A model generated the notes under the pieces. That model did no database searches. It was not told where the DNA came from and saw nothing but the letters and a program-made list of their open reading frames with translations. From Brachybacterium sp. P6-10-X1 (GTDB taxonomy: Bacteria > Actinomycetota > Actinomycetes > Actinomycetales > Dermabacteraceae), in contig NZ_CP017297.1 in the NCBI RefSeq assembly GCF_001969445.1, forward strand, positions 1,674,001 through 1,738,000: a stretch of 64,000 bases of DNA, given 5' to 3'. A program made the translations under genes and the position numbers. Below are positions 53,822 to 61,937 of the stretch, one piece after another (the stretch's first letter is position 1; the number at the start of each line of letters is the position of its first letter).

Positions 53822-54724
53822 TCACGAGAGCTGGAGCTGATCGATTACGGAGGCGACGCGGGCTCGTTGCTGGCCGTTCAACCCCTGTATAGGAAGGGGC
53901 AGGCACCGGCGGGGCGCGAGCCCGAGGTGCTCCGCGATCGCGGCTACAACACGCAGGCTGCCCCCGAACTCCGCGAACAGATCCCACAGCGGTCCGAGCT
54001 GCTTCGAGGCGGCGATGGCCTTGTCCGCGTGGCCCGACTGCGCCAGACGCGTGATCGTCAGCGCCGGTTCAGGCAGCGTGCCGGCAATGACCGAGTACCA
54101 AGCATCGCAGCCGGCGTTCAGCGCGGCTGCACCGAAGGCGTCGCCGGAAACGCCGATCGTCACGTGATCCGGGATCGAATCCCTGATGCTGGCGACATGC
54201 TCGGATGCCTCGCGCGAATCTGCAGACACCCATGGAATTTTGATAGACGCGATGCCCGGCAGCTCTGCAACGCGCGCGTAGAGCTCCATGGTGAAGCGGA
54301 AACGGGTTGTGCCGGGGTTGTCGTAGACGATCACCGGTAGCGAAGCGCGTTCCGAGACGGTGTGGAACAGCTCGAACACGTCATCATCGGTCAGGGGCTG
54401 ATAGCTCACCGGAGCGAGGAGGACGGCTGATGCACCCACCTCCTCCGCGGCGTCGACGTTGCTCAACACCTGGGAAGTCCTTAGGGCACCCACCCCGACG
54501 ATCACCGGCACGGAACCGGCGGTCTCCACCGCAAGCCGCGCGACTCTGCTCCTCTCAGCACCGCTGAGGTAGGCATAAGAACCAGTCGATCCCAGCGCAG
54601 CGATCGAGTCAGCACCTGCCGCCACGATGCGCTCGATCAAGCCGACGAAGGCCCCCTCATCTACCTGATCCTCAGACATGGGCGTCAAGGGGAAGGCACT
54701 CAGGCCCCGGAACGGATCGCTCAT
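53822..54724 (-). CDS. Dihydrodipicolinate synthase-family aldolase
   Basis: A 300-residue TIM-barrel aldolase/lyase. The Schiff-base lysine is in IASIKIPW and the family ALGSTGSYAYLS loop replaces the usual GTTGE. It differs enough from DapA to act on another 2-oxo acid or aldehyde. CAGTAT stands 6 nt before ATG. No operon partner. Confidence 0.82.
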   Translation of the reverse strand: MSDPFRGLSAFPLTPMSEDQVDEGAFVGLIERIVAAGADSIAALGSTGSYAYLSGAERSRVARLAVETAGSVPVIVGVGALRTSQVLSNVDAAEEVGASAVLLAPVSYQPLTDDDVFELFHTVSERASLPVIVYDNPGTTRFRFTMELYARVAELPGIASIKIPWVSADSREASEHVASIRDSIPDHVTIGVSGDAFGAAALNAGCDAWYSVIAGTLPEPALTITRLAQSGHADKAIAASKQLGPLWDLFAEFGGSLRVVAAIAEHLGLAPRRCLPLPIQGLNGQQRARVASVIDQLQLS

Positions 54725-55071
54725 GTACCAATACTGACTGACTCACCGGAGCGCGATGGGCACCAACGGGGACTTACATCTCGGCATGGTCGCTCAGAGC
54801 ATCGGCCCGGGCACCAGTATCCTGACGGGCTCCCGCGAGGAGTAGATGCGCGGCGCTGCTGTGCCGAACGGGTATACCCCAATGGAGCGCCGGTGCTGTG
54901 CCGCAAACGATGGGACTCACGAGCAACATCTCGTCCGCCCTGCATGGACTACGGTCGCGCGTTCCGCCTTGCCACGCCGCGATCGTCCCTGAGGCCCGTC
55001 CACCGCGCCCAGCGAGGAAGGTTCAGAGCCAGGTCCCAGACCTTCCCTTCGAAGGGTGCGGTGGACGCTGT
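54725..55071. other. 347-bp spacer with a 29-codon frame
   Basis: A + frame at 54756-54845 encodes a 29-residue peptide containing LGMVAQSIGPGTSIL; it could be a relic of a lost gene's 3' end. I see no other feature. Confidence 0.3.
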
Positions 55072-55695
55072 TCAACGGATGGCGGCGCGGATGGCGGCTG
55101 CCGCGGCGGCAACGTCGGGAGCGCTGTAAATCGCGCTTCCGGCGACGGCCACGTCTGCTCCTGCCCGCTGGACGGCCTCGACGGAGTCCGCGCTGACGCC
55201 GCCGGCGACGGAGAACGATACTCCGGCGGCTGCGCCGGCGGCGAGCAGGGCGTCGAGGCTGTAGCCGTCTTCCGCCTGCTCATCAAGTCCGGCGTGCATC
55301 TCGACGAAGACGGCGCCGAGGTCCACGGCCTCGCGGGCCCGCGCGGCCTTGTCGGACACGCCAATCAGATCTACGACGACTCCCTTACCGTGCTTGTGCG
55401 CCGCGGCGACCGCTCCGACGACGGTGCTGTCACCGGCGACTCCGAGCACGGTGACCAGATCCGCGCCGGCCGCGAAGGCGATGTCGGCTTCCAGTTCGCC
55501 AGCATCCATGGTCTTGAGATCGGCGAAGACAATCTTCTCAGGGTGGGCAGCCTTGACCGCTGTGATCGCCGCGAGGCCCTCGCTCTTGATTAGCGGGGTG
55601 CCGAGCTCGAGGATGTCGACGTAGGGAGCAGCCTTCGCGGCAAGCTCGAGGGCGGACTCGGTGGTCAGGGTGTCCATGGCGAACTGCAGGCGCAT
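55072..55695 (-). CDS. hxlA: 3-Hexulose-6-phosphate synthase
   Basis: A 207-residue TIM-barrel of the OMP-decarboxylase suprafamily: FAMDTLTTESALELA, IVFADLKTMDAGELEAD, DLIGVSD and FSVAGGVSADSV. It condenses formaldehyde with ribulose 5-phosphate to hexulose 6-phosphate, the entry step of the RuMP path. It follows hxlB in the same direction after 56 nt, which include an 8-G run. Confidence 0.92.
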   Translation of the reverse strand: MRLQFAMDTLTTESALELAAKAAPYVDILELGTPLIKSEGLAAITAVKAAHPEKIVFADLKTMDAGELEADIAFAAGADLVTVLGVAGDSTVVGAVAAAHKHGKGVVVDLIGVSDKAARAREAVDLGAVFVEMHAGLDEQAEDGYSLDALLAAGAAAGVSFSVAGGVSADSVEAVQRAGADVAVAGSAIYSAPDVAAAAAAIRAAIR

Positions 55696-55751
55696 GTCAG
55701 GGTGTCTCTTTCTCTTGGTCGTGCGGTTGGTCGTCGGGGGGGGTGAGGGGG

Positions 55752-56324
55752 TTATTCGAGGTTGGCGTGACGGGGCCAGAGCGCATCCGCGCTCTTTCCG
55801 CTCCGCTGCCACAGGACGTCGAAGAGGGCGTCGCCTACAAGCACGAGAACCTGCTCGAAGAGGCTGCCGGCGTACTGGGCAGAGTGCTGTTCGGACCGGT
55901 CCGTCTTCGTCGCCGCGGGGATGACCAGGGCGGCGTGGGCCAGCAGCGCAAGCCGTGACTCGGGGTCTGCCGTGATCCCGACTACGCGGGCACCGACGGA
56001 TCTCGCGGTCTCCGCCGCGCTCACCACCCCCGGGGTGGTGCCGGAGCCGCTGGCGGTCAGGAGCAGGTCGTCCTCTCTGATCGCCGGGGTCGTCGTCTCG
56101 CCGACGACGTGGACGTCCAACCCCGCGTGCATGAGGCGCATGGCCGTCATCCGTAGCGCGAGCCCGGACCGTCCAGCACCGTGGACAAAGACCCGCCGGG
56201 CTTTCGCGGTCAGCTCGACGGCGGCCTCGAGTGCGGGCAGGTCGGGGAGGGTGACGGTCCCCTCGATCTCGCCGACGATCCGTGTCAGCGATTCCTGGAT
56301 GGCTGGTTTCTCCATGCCGACCAT
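55752..56324 (-). CDS. hxlB: 6-Phospho-3-hexuloisomerase
   Basis: A 190-residue SIS-domain isomerase: VFVHGAGRSGLALRMTAMRL, TTTPAIREDDLLL, SGSGTTPGV. It turns hexulose 6-phosphate into fructose 6-phosphate. ATG 56324 and 56315 are both possible. It is divergent from the GHKL-LuxR regulator with 92 bp between. Confidence 0.92.
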   Translation of the reverse strand: MVGMEKPAIQESLTRIVGEIEGTVTLPDLPALEAAVELTAKARRVFVHGAGRSGLALRMTAMRLMHAGLDVHVVGETTTPAIREDDLLLTASGSGTTPGVVSAAETARSVGARVVGITADPESRLALLAHAALVIPAATKTDRSEQHSAQYAGSLFEQVLVLVGDALFDVLWQRSGKSADALWPRHANLE

Positions 56325-56416
56325 GTTGGGACGGATCGAGAGGCGCCACAGCTGCCCGATGGGCGAGGCACCCCCTCCGATCGGGTAGGCCTGCCAGGTC
56401 GAGGTAGGGTGGTGAG

Positions 56417-57232
56417 ATGGACGAGCTGCCGACACCGGCCGAACGGGCCGACACTCTGGCCCGCGACCGCGCCCTGACCGAGCAGGGCGATCGGCATGCG
56501 GTCGCCCTCGGGTCGATCCTCGCCGTGCTCCGCTCGGGCCGGTTCTCGGATGTGGCCGCGCGCAGGGAGGCCACGGAAATCGCTTCCTCGGCGCTCATCC
56601 GTGCTCGCTCGACCCATGAGCAGCACGAGAGCGTGCTCGAGCCGGTCGTCGAGGCGTTCTCGCGCCTGCGCACCGAGCTGCGTCCTCTCATTCGCTCCGG
56701 GCCGCTGCACGTCCAGTTTGCCGAGCCTCCTGCGCAGGGGCGGGCGCTCCCAGGCCCGGTCGCTCGCGAAGCCCGCGCCATCTCCCGCACCGCAGTGCTC
56801 TCGCTCGTGGACCGCGCGGATGCCGCACGGGCCCGGGTCGGCTGGGACTGCGACGGCCGCAACCTGCTCATGGAAATCCGCGACGACGGAGGCGGTGCGG
56901 TGTCCGCCCACGACGACGTGCTGCGCCCGATCGCGGAGCGTGTGGTGGCGCTCGACGGCACCATGGACGTGGAGGCAACCCCGGGATGGGGGACGACGCT
57001 GCGAATCGAGATCCCCCTGGACCCGCCGAGCGCGGCACTGACGGTGGAGAGTGCCGAGGAGCTCACCGCCCGCGAGAAGCAGGTGCTGCGTCTGGTCGTG
57101 ACCGGTATCTCGAACCAGCGTATCGGTGACCAGCTCGGGATCACGGCGAACACGGTGAAGTACCACGTGGCTAACCTGCTACGGAAGTACGGCGCCCGCA
57201 CCCGCGCCGAGCTAGCGTCCATCACCCATTGA
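56417..57232 (+). CDS. GHKL-LuxR fusion regulator
   Basis: A 271-residue protein. Residues about 20-110 form a kinase-dimerisation-like helical region without a clear phospho-His; 115-210 resemble a GHKL ATPase (RDDGGGAVS, ATPGWGTTLRIEIPL) lacking the usual N-box Asn; 215-271 are a LuxR helix-turn-helix (LTAREKQVLRLV, QRIGDQLGITANTVKYHV). So a degenerate sensor kinase is joined to a DNA-binding domain with no receiver. TAGGGT lies 6 nt before ATG. Its divergence from hxlBA makes it the probable regulator of formaldehyde fixation. Confidence 0.82.
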   Translation: MDELPTPAERADTLARDRALTEQGDRHAVALGSILAVLRSGRFSDVAARREATEIASSALIRARSTHEQHESVLEPVVEAFSRLRTELRPLIRSGPLHVQFAEPPAQGRALPGPVAREARAISRTAVLSLVDRADAARARVGWDCDGRNLLMEIRDDGGGAVSAHDDVLRPIAERVVALDGTMDVEATPGWGTTLRIEIPLDPPSAALTVESAEELTAREKQVLRLVVTGISNQRIGDQLGITANTVKYHVANLLRKYGARTRAELASITH

Positions 57233-57250
57233 CGGGAGGGCCTGCCGCAC

Positions 57251-57280
57251 CGATAGGTGAGGTCGGGCTGACACCTATCG
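57251..57280. promoter_or_regulatory. Inverted repeat between regulator and NhaA genes
   Basis: CGATAGGTG and CACCTATCG (9-bp arms, 12-base centre) begin 19 nt after the regulator's stop. GTAGGTC a little downstream resembles half a site. It may be a terminator stem or an operator for the NhaA gene. Confidence 0.5.
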
Positions 57281-57393
57281 ACGCAGCAGTCCCGTAGGTC
57301 AGGTCACTATGACAACCGGACAGACCCTGACGTTGCGTGCCATCCTCCCGCCTGGCTGTACCGCTAGCCAGCACGTTCCGGCAGAATCGAGCT

Positions 57394-59238
57394 GTGTCCC
57401 ACTCAACCTCGCTCCCGCGCGGCATAGCCGGAAGACTCCGCACGGAGTCGGGCTCGGCCGTGCTGCTCATCGTTGTCACGGCCTTCGCCCTCCTCTGGGC
57501 GAACTCGCCACTGTCCTCTTCCTATTTCGAGCTGTGGCACCAGATCGTGGGGATCGACGTCGGCCCGTTCGGGCTGCACCTGGATCTGCACCACTGGATC
57601 AACGACGGACTGATGGTCGTGTTCTTCTTCGTCGTGGGTCTCGAGGTGCGCCAGGAGTTTGCACACGGGGCTCTGCGGGACAGCAGTCGCGCTCGTCTGG
57701 CGGCGATCGCGGGCGTCGCGGGTGTGGCGGTGCCTGCGCTGGTGTATGTACTGGTCGTCGGCGCTTCCGGTGGCGAGGGGCTTCGGGGGTGGGGGGCGGT
57801 TGTCGGCACGGACACGGCGTTCATGCTCGGTGCTCTCGCAATTGTCGGCCCCCGGCTTTCCGGGCAGCTGCGCGTCTTCCTTCTGACCCTCACGGTGGTC
57901 GACGATTTCCTCGCGGTGTCGATCATCGGGGTGTTCTACAGCGAGGAGATCCGGTTCGCCCCGCTGCTGGTCGCTCTGGGCTGCCTCGTTGCGCTGTGGC
58001 TGCTGGGCCGTTCCCGGCAATGGAGTGCCGCTCCGTACGTGGGGATCGTCATCGTGCTGTGGCTGGCGACGCTGTCCTCCGGCATCCACGCTTCGCTGGC
58101 GGGCATGATCGCTGGGCTTCTGATCCCGGCTTACCCGACGCGACGGCACAAGGTGGTCGCCGCCCGGCAGCTGTTCCGCGACTTCTGGCAGTCCCCGAGC
58201 GCTTCTTCGGCGCGTGCCGTCGGACGGGGGTTGTCCAAGGGCGTGTCAGTCAACGAGCGGTTGCACGAGTATCTCCGTCTCCCCACGGCGTTGCTGGTCG
58301 TGCCGATCTTCGCCCTGGCCAACGCCGGGGTGGACCTGCGCGGTGGGGTGATGGCCGACTCGCTGGGCTCGCCGGTGACGTGGGGCGTCATCGCGGGGCT
58401 CGTGCTTGGCAAGGCCCTCGGAATCGGGATCGCAACGCTCCTCGCCGTTCGGATGGGCGCAGGCCGACTGCCGGAGGGGGTCGGTATGGGCAGCGTGTTC
58501 GGCGGGGCAGCCCTTTCAGGCATCGGTTTCACCGTGTCGCTGCTGATCATCGGTCTCGCCTTCGACTCCTCCTCGGATCTGGGGCGTCAGGCGACCCTGG
58601 GGGTGCTTGTGGCGATGGTGCTCGCCACCGTTCTGGGCTGGTCGATCTTCAAGGTCGCGGCCCGTCGGTGGGGAGAGGAGACAGCGGATCTGCCGATGAC
58701 GCTCGACTCCCCGGTGGATCCCGAGGTGGACCACATCCGCGGCCCGGAGGACGCCCAGCTCACCCTGGTGGAGTTCGTGGACTTCGAGTGCCCGTACTGC
58801 GCGCATGCCACCGGTTCGTGGGAGGACCTCCACGCGCGGTTTGGTGGTGACCTGCGCTACGTCGTGCGGCATCTCCCTCACCATCCTCACGGTCCGCTCG
58901 CCGCGCGGGCTTCGGAGGCGGCCGCGAGACAGGACATGTTCTGGCCGTGGCTCGACTTCGTCTTCGCTCGGCAGGATGCGCTGGAGAGGGAGGATCTCAT
59001 CGGTTACGCGGCTGAGCTGGGCCTCGATGTCGAGGCGTTCACCAAGGACCTCGACAGCGACGAGGTTGCTGCGAGGGTCGAGCGAGATGTCGAAAGCGCG
59101 GCGGCAAGTGGTGCCCATGCGACCCCGACGTTCTTCGTCGATGGTTGCCGGATGGTGGGCAGCTATGACGCGCGCACGTTGACCGCGACGTTGGAGTCCA
59201 GTCGTCGTGGGACGCGCACCCAGGAGGCTCGGGCCTGA
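57394..59238 (+). CDS. nhaA: NhaA Na+/H+ antiporter fused to a DsbA-like domain
   Basis: A 614-residue protein. Residues 1-430 form an NhaA antiporter of 12 helices with the ion-binding VVDDFLAVSIIG pair of Asp. After a linker, residues about 455-600 form a thioredoxin/DsbA domain with CPYC (466-469) and cis-Pro at 578 (HATPTFF). This fusion is known in actinobacteria; the redox part probably faces outside. GTG 57394 lies 6 nt after CAGAAT; GTG 57337 would precede the box. It may couple ion balance with thiol state (inference). Confidence 0.87.
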   Translation: MSHSTSLPRGIAGRLRTESGSAVLLIVVTAFALLWANSPLSSSYFELWHQIVGIDVGPFGLHLDLHHWINDGLMVVFFFVVGLEVRQEFAHGALRDSSRARLAAIAGVAGVAVPALVYVLVVGASGGEGLRGWGAVVGTDTAFMLGALAIVGPRLSGQLRVFLLTLTVVDDFLAVSIIGVFYSEEIRFAPLLVALGCLVALWLLGRSRQWSAAPYVGIVIVLWLATLSSGIHASLAGMIAGLLIPAYPTRRHKVVAARQLFRDFWQSPSASSARAVGRGLSKGVSVNERLHEYLRLPTALLVVPIFALANAGVDLRGGVMADSLGSPVTWGVIAGLVLGKALGIGIATLLAVRMGAGRLPEGVGMGSVFGGAALSGIGFTVSLLIIGLAFDSSSDLGRQATLGVLVAMVLATVLGWSIFKVAARRWGEETADLPMTLDSPVDPEVDHIRGPEDAQLTLVEFVDFECPYCAHATGSWEDLHARFGGDLRYVVRHLPHHPHGPLAARASEAAARQDMFWPWLDFVFARQDALEREDLIGYAAELGLDVEAFTKDLDSDEVAARVERDVESAAASGAHATPTFFVDGCRMVGSYDARTLTATLESSRRGTRTQEARA

Positions 59239-59318
59239 GACGGGTCTGGGTGATGTGGTCCAGGCGCTCATCCAGCCGCTTCTGGTCCATGTGGGGGTGC
59301 TTGTCCAGCTCCGCGCCG

Positions 59319-60335
59319 TCATTCATGAACTGGGTCCTGGTCGATCTCGGTCGGGGCGGCTTCGAGGGCGGCGAGTTCTCGGTATTCACCTGGAGTCATC
59401 CCCACTGTCGTGCGGAAGGCTCGGTAGAACTGCACCGGCCCGGAGAATCCTGTCTCGAGCGTGATGGCGGAGATCGGCTTGTCGGGTTGGGTGCGGAGCA
59501 CCAGCCGGGCTCTTTCGAGGCGCAGTGTGCGTAGACGCCCCATGACCGACTCGCCGGTTTCTTCGAATAGGCGGAAGAGGGTTCGGCGGGAGAGGTGGAG
59601 GCCGTCGGCGATGCTCTCGGCATCGAGGTCAGGGTCCGCCAGATGAGTGCGCATAAAGGTCAGTGCCTCGCTACGGCGAAGGGCGTCGGGAGCGTCGACG
59701 CGAGGTCGTGCCGGGGAAAGCAGGTCGACGAGAGATGCGCCCAGGGCGGACGCCTGCGGCTCGAGTCGGTGCGCTCCGACAGGATCACCGGCCTGGCTCC
59801 TCGCGAGGCTCTTGAAGAAGGCTGCGACTGCGCCCACCGCGCCATCACAGTCGAAGGTCTTCGCCAGGAGGTAGTTGCTGCGGCTCGCGCCGACGCGAGC
59901 GAATGCGTCGTCAGCGGGGAGTTCGAGCACTACCTGTTCGTAGTAGTCCCTGGCGCGCAGAGCGAAGGGACTTGCGCTGTCGTAGATCACGAGCGAGCCC
60001 GGGGATGCGAGTGCTGCGCGCCCGGCCTGTTCGACGAGCAGGGTTCCGCGGGTCTGGAACAGGAAGTAAAGGTAGTCCTGCTCATCGTGGGCTTGGGCGA
60101 TGTCGCTGCGGGAGCGCCTGACCTCCTCGGCCCTGGCCCGTTTGGTGGACAGGCGGAAGTCGGCGTACTGGCCCAGTCGGATCTCCCCGCCGAATCCGGC
60201 ACCGACGGGATCGGTCCGAACTGAGACGTACGCTTCCCGGCGGATCTGGCGCCAGTAGTCGACCTCGTCGCCCCGTGGGGCGTTCCGAGTCGAGAAGGAC
60301 GTTAGGCGCGGCAGTGAGGTGCTCTCCTGTCCCAT
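59319..60335 (-). CDS. AraC-family regulator with AraC-binding-like domain
   Basis: A 338-residue activator: the N-terminal ~200 residues resemble the AraC_binding_2 type (FeaR/NahR-like), and the C-terminal helix-turn-helices are LDAESIADGLHLSRRTLFRLF and ISAITLETGFSGPVQFYRAFR. AGGGG is 8 nt before ATG 60335; GTG 60341 is also possible. It lies downstream of fdhA in the same direction and may control it. Confidence 0.87.
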   Translation of the reverse strand: MGQESTSLPRLTSFSTRNAPRGDEVDYWRQIRREAYVSVRTDPVGAGFGGEIRLGQYADFRLSTKRARAEEVRRSRSDIAQAHDEQDYLYFLFQTRGTLLVEQAGRAALASPGSLVIYDSASPFALRARDYYEQVVLELPADDAFARVGASRSNYLLAKTFDCDGAVGAVAAFFKSLARSQAGDPVGAHRLEPQASALGASLVDLLSPARPRVDAPDALRRSEALTFMRTHLADPDLDAESIADGLHLSRRTLFRLFEETGESVMGRLRTLRLERARLVLRTQPDKPISAITLETGFSGPVQFYRAFRTTVGMTPGEYRELAALEAAPTEIDQDPVHE

Positions 60336-60451
60336 GATCACGCCCCTGCTCGCTGGTCCGTGCTGGTGTGCTCGTGCATACCGGTCTGGACTACCAGAGT
60401 ACGACGCCGGCCCTCGCCCGGATCGGCATCGAGAACGGATCCGTGCAGAGA

Positions 60452-60493
60452 GCCGGCCCGCGACCGCCGCTGAGGCGATGGTCGCGGGCCGGC
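60452..60493 (-). terminator. Hairpin downstream of fdhA
   Basis: Perfect 14-bp arms (60452-60465 and 60480-60493) with a 14-base loop, 27 nt after the fdhA stop on the minus strand. Confidence 0.8.
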
Positions 60494-60519
60494 GCCGACG
60501 GCGCGGAATCAGGCGGGAA

Positions 60520-61713
60520 TCAGGCCGGGATCAGGCCATGCGGGTCGATGACGAACTTGTCCGAGACGCCGGTATCGAAGGTGGCGTAGGCGTCGGGGGC
60601 TTCGTCGAGGCTGATGACCTTGGTGTTGAGCATGTCGCTGAGGTAGGGCATGCGGTCCCACAGGATCGACATCATCAGTTCGCGGTTGTAGTGCATGATC
60701 GGGGCCTGGCCGCCGGAGATCCGAGGGGACTTGATCCACGCCTTGCCGAAGTCGAGGGGGAAGGTACCCTCCTGCTCGGCCTTAGACGTGGCCAGCGGGT
60801 CGGGGCCGTAGACGCCGATGACGCCGGTGGCGCCGCCTGCGCGGGTGGCGTCCATGACCTGGTTGATGGCGTGGGCCGGGTTCATGTCCTCGGCCTCGCG
60901 GCCGATCCCGTGGGCTTCGTTGCCGACGTAGTCGACGGCGCAGTCCACCATGGGTTCGCCGAGGATGGCCTCGATCTGGTCGGTCAGCGGCACGTCCTGG
61001 TTCAGGTCGATGGTCTCGCAGCCGTTGTTCTTCACCAGGTCCAGCCGGTCCTGATGGTAGTCACCGACGATGATGCAGGAAGCGCCCAGGAGGCGGGCCG
61101 CCGCGGCGCCGCAGCGTCCGACGGGGCCGGCGCCGGCGATGTAGACGGTCGAGCCGGGCTTGGCCCCGGCCTCCATGAGGCCGTGGAACGCGGTGGGCAG
61201 GATGTCCGACAGAAGGGCGAGGTCACGGATCTTCTCCATGGCCTGGTCCTTGTCCGGGAAGCGGAGCAGCTGGAAGTCGGCGTAGGGGACGAACAGGTAT
61301 TCCGCCTGTCCGCCCTGGAAATCACCCAGGTTGAACCCGTAGGCGCCGCAGGCCGCGTCGGGGTTCACGGTCTCGCACGCCTCGGTGTGGCGGGCGCGGC
61401 AGTTGCGGCATCGGCCGCAGGCGACGTTGAAGGGGACGGAGACCAGGTCGCCCTCGGAGAGGAACTCGACGTCGGGGCCGACCTCGAGGACTTCTCCGGT
61501 CATCTCGTGCCCCATCACCATGCCCTGGGGGACGGGGAAGGACCCGCGGTAGATGTGCAGGTCGGAGCCGCAGATGTTGGTGGCGACGATCTTGAGGATG
61601 ACACCGTGCGGGGCGCTCCTGCCGTTCGGCATCTCGAGCTTCGGGAAGTCGAGGGTCTCGACGCGCATGTCCTTGACGTTCTGGAACACGACGGCGCGGT
61701 TGCTGCTTGCCAT
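60520..61713 (-). CDS. fdhA: Glutathione-independent formaldehyde dehydrogenase
   Basis: A 397-residue zinc alcohol-dehydrogenase-fold enzyme. Catalytic zinc ligands Cys48 (NICGSDLH) and His69-Glu70 (GHE) are present, and the structural zinc Cys at 99, 102, 105 and 113. The long insertion and GAGPVGRCGAAAARLLGA Rossmann motif fit Pseudomonas-type FdhA, which oxidises formaldehyde to formate with bound NAD and may dismutate aldehydes. GGAGGAGAA precedes ATG. A TACGCT -10 may lie near 61806. It is divergent from the UvrA-like gene. Confidence 0.9.
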   Translation of the reverse strand: MASSNRAVVFQNVKDMRVETLDFPKLEMPNGRSAPHGVILKIVATNICGSDLHIYRGSFPVPQGMVMGHEMTGEVLEVGPDVEFLSEGDLVSVPFNVACGRCRNCRARHTEACETVNPDAACGAYGFNLGDFQGGQAEYLFVPYADFQLLRFPDKDQAMEKIRDLALLSDILPTAFHGLMEAGAKPGSTVYIAGAGPVGRCGAAAARLLGASCIIVGDYHQDRLDLVKNNGCETIDLNQDVPLTDQIEAILGEPMVDCAVDYVGNEAHGIGREAEDMNPAHAINQVMDATRAGGATGVIGVYGPDPLATSKAEQEGTFPLDFGKAWIKSPRISGGQAPIMHYNRELMMSILWDRMPYLSDMLNTKVISLDEAPDAYATFDTGVSDKFVIDPHGLIPA

Positions 61714-61897
61714 GACGTTCTCCTCCAGTTGGGGATGGCCCGATCGCGGAGGTGCCACGGTCATGTGGATGCCCGTCGCCCGCGACCTCGGCTCTCTTCG
61801 AGCGTAGGACGGACGGAACCTCGCGTCCACCGAGGTGCCCGCCGCCGCTGCGGCGACAGGCGCCACGGGCAGGTGGACCGTGGAGGACTGGGGCATG

Positions 61898-61913
61898 CAC
61901 CGACCGATCGGTG
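61898..61913 (+). promoter_or_regulatory. Dyad in the promoter of the UvrA-like gene
   Basis: CACCGA/TCGGTG arms around CCGA lie 12 bp before TAGTGT (-10, 61925-61930), which is 7 nt from ATG. A TetR-sized repressor could control the gene. Confidence 0.55.
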
Positions 61914-61937
61914 GAACGCGTTGCTAGTGTCACCGGC

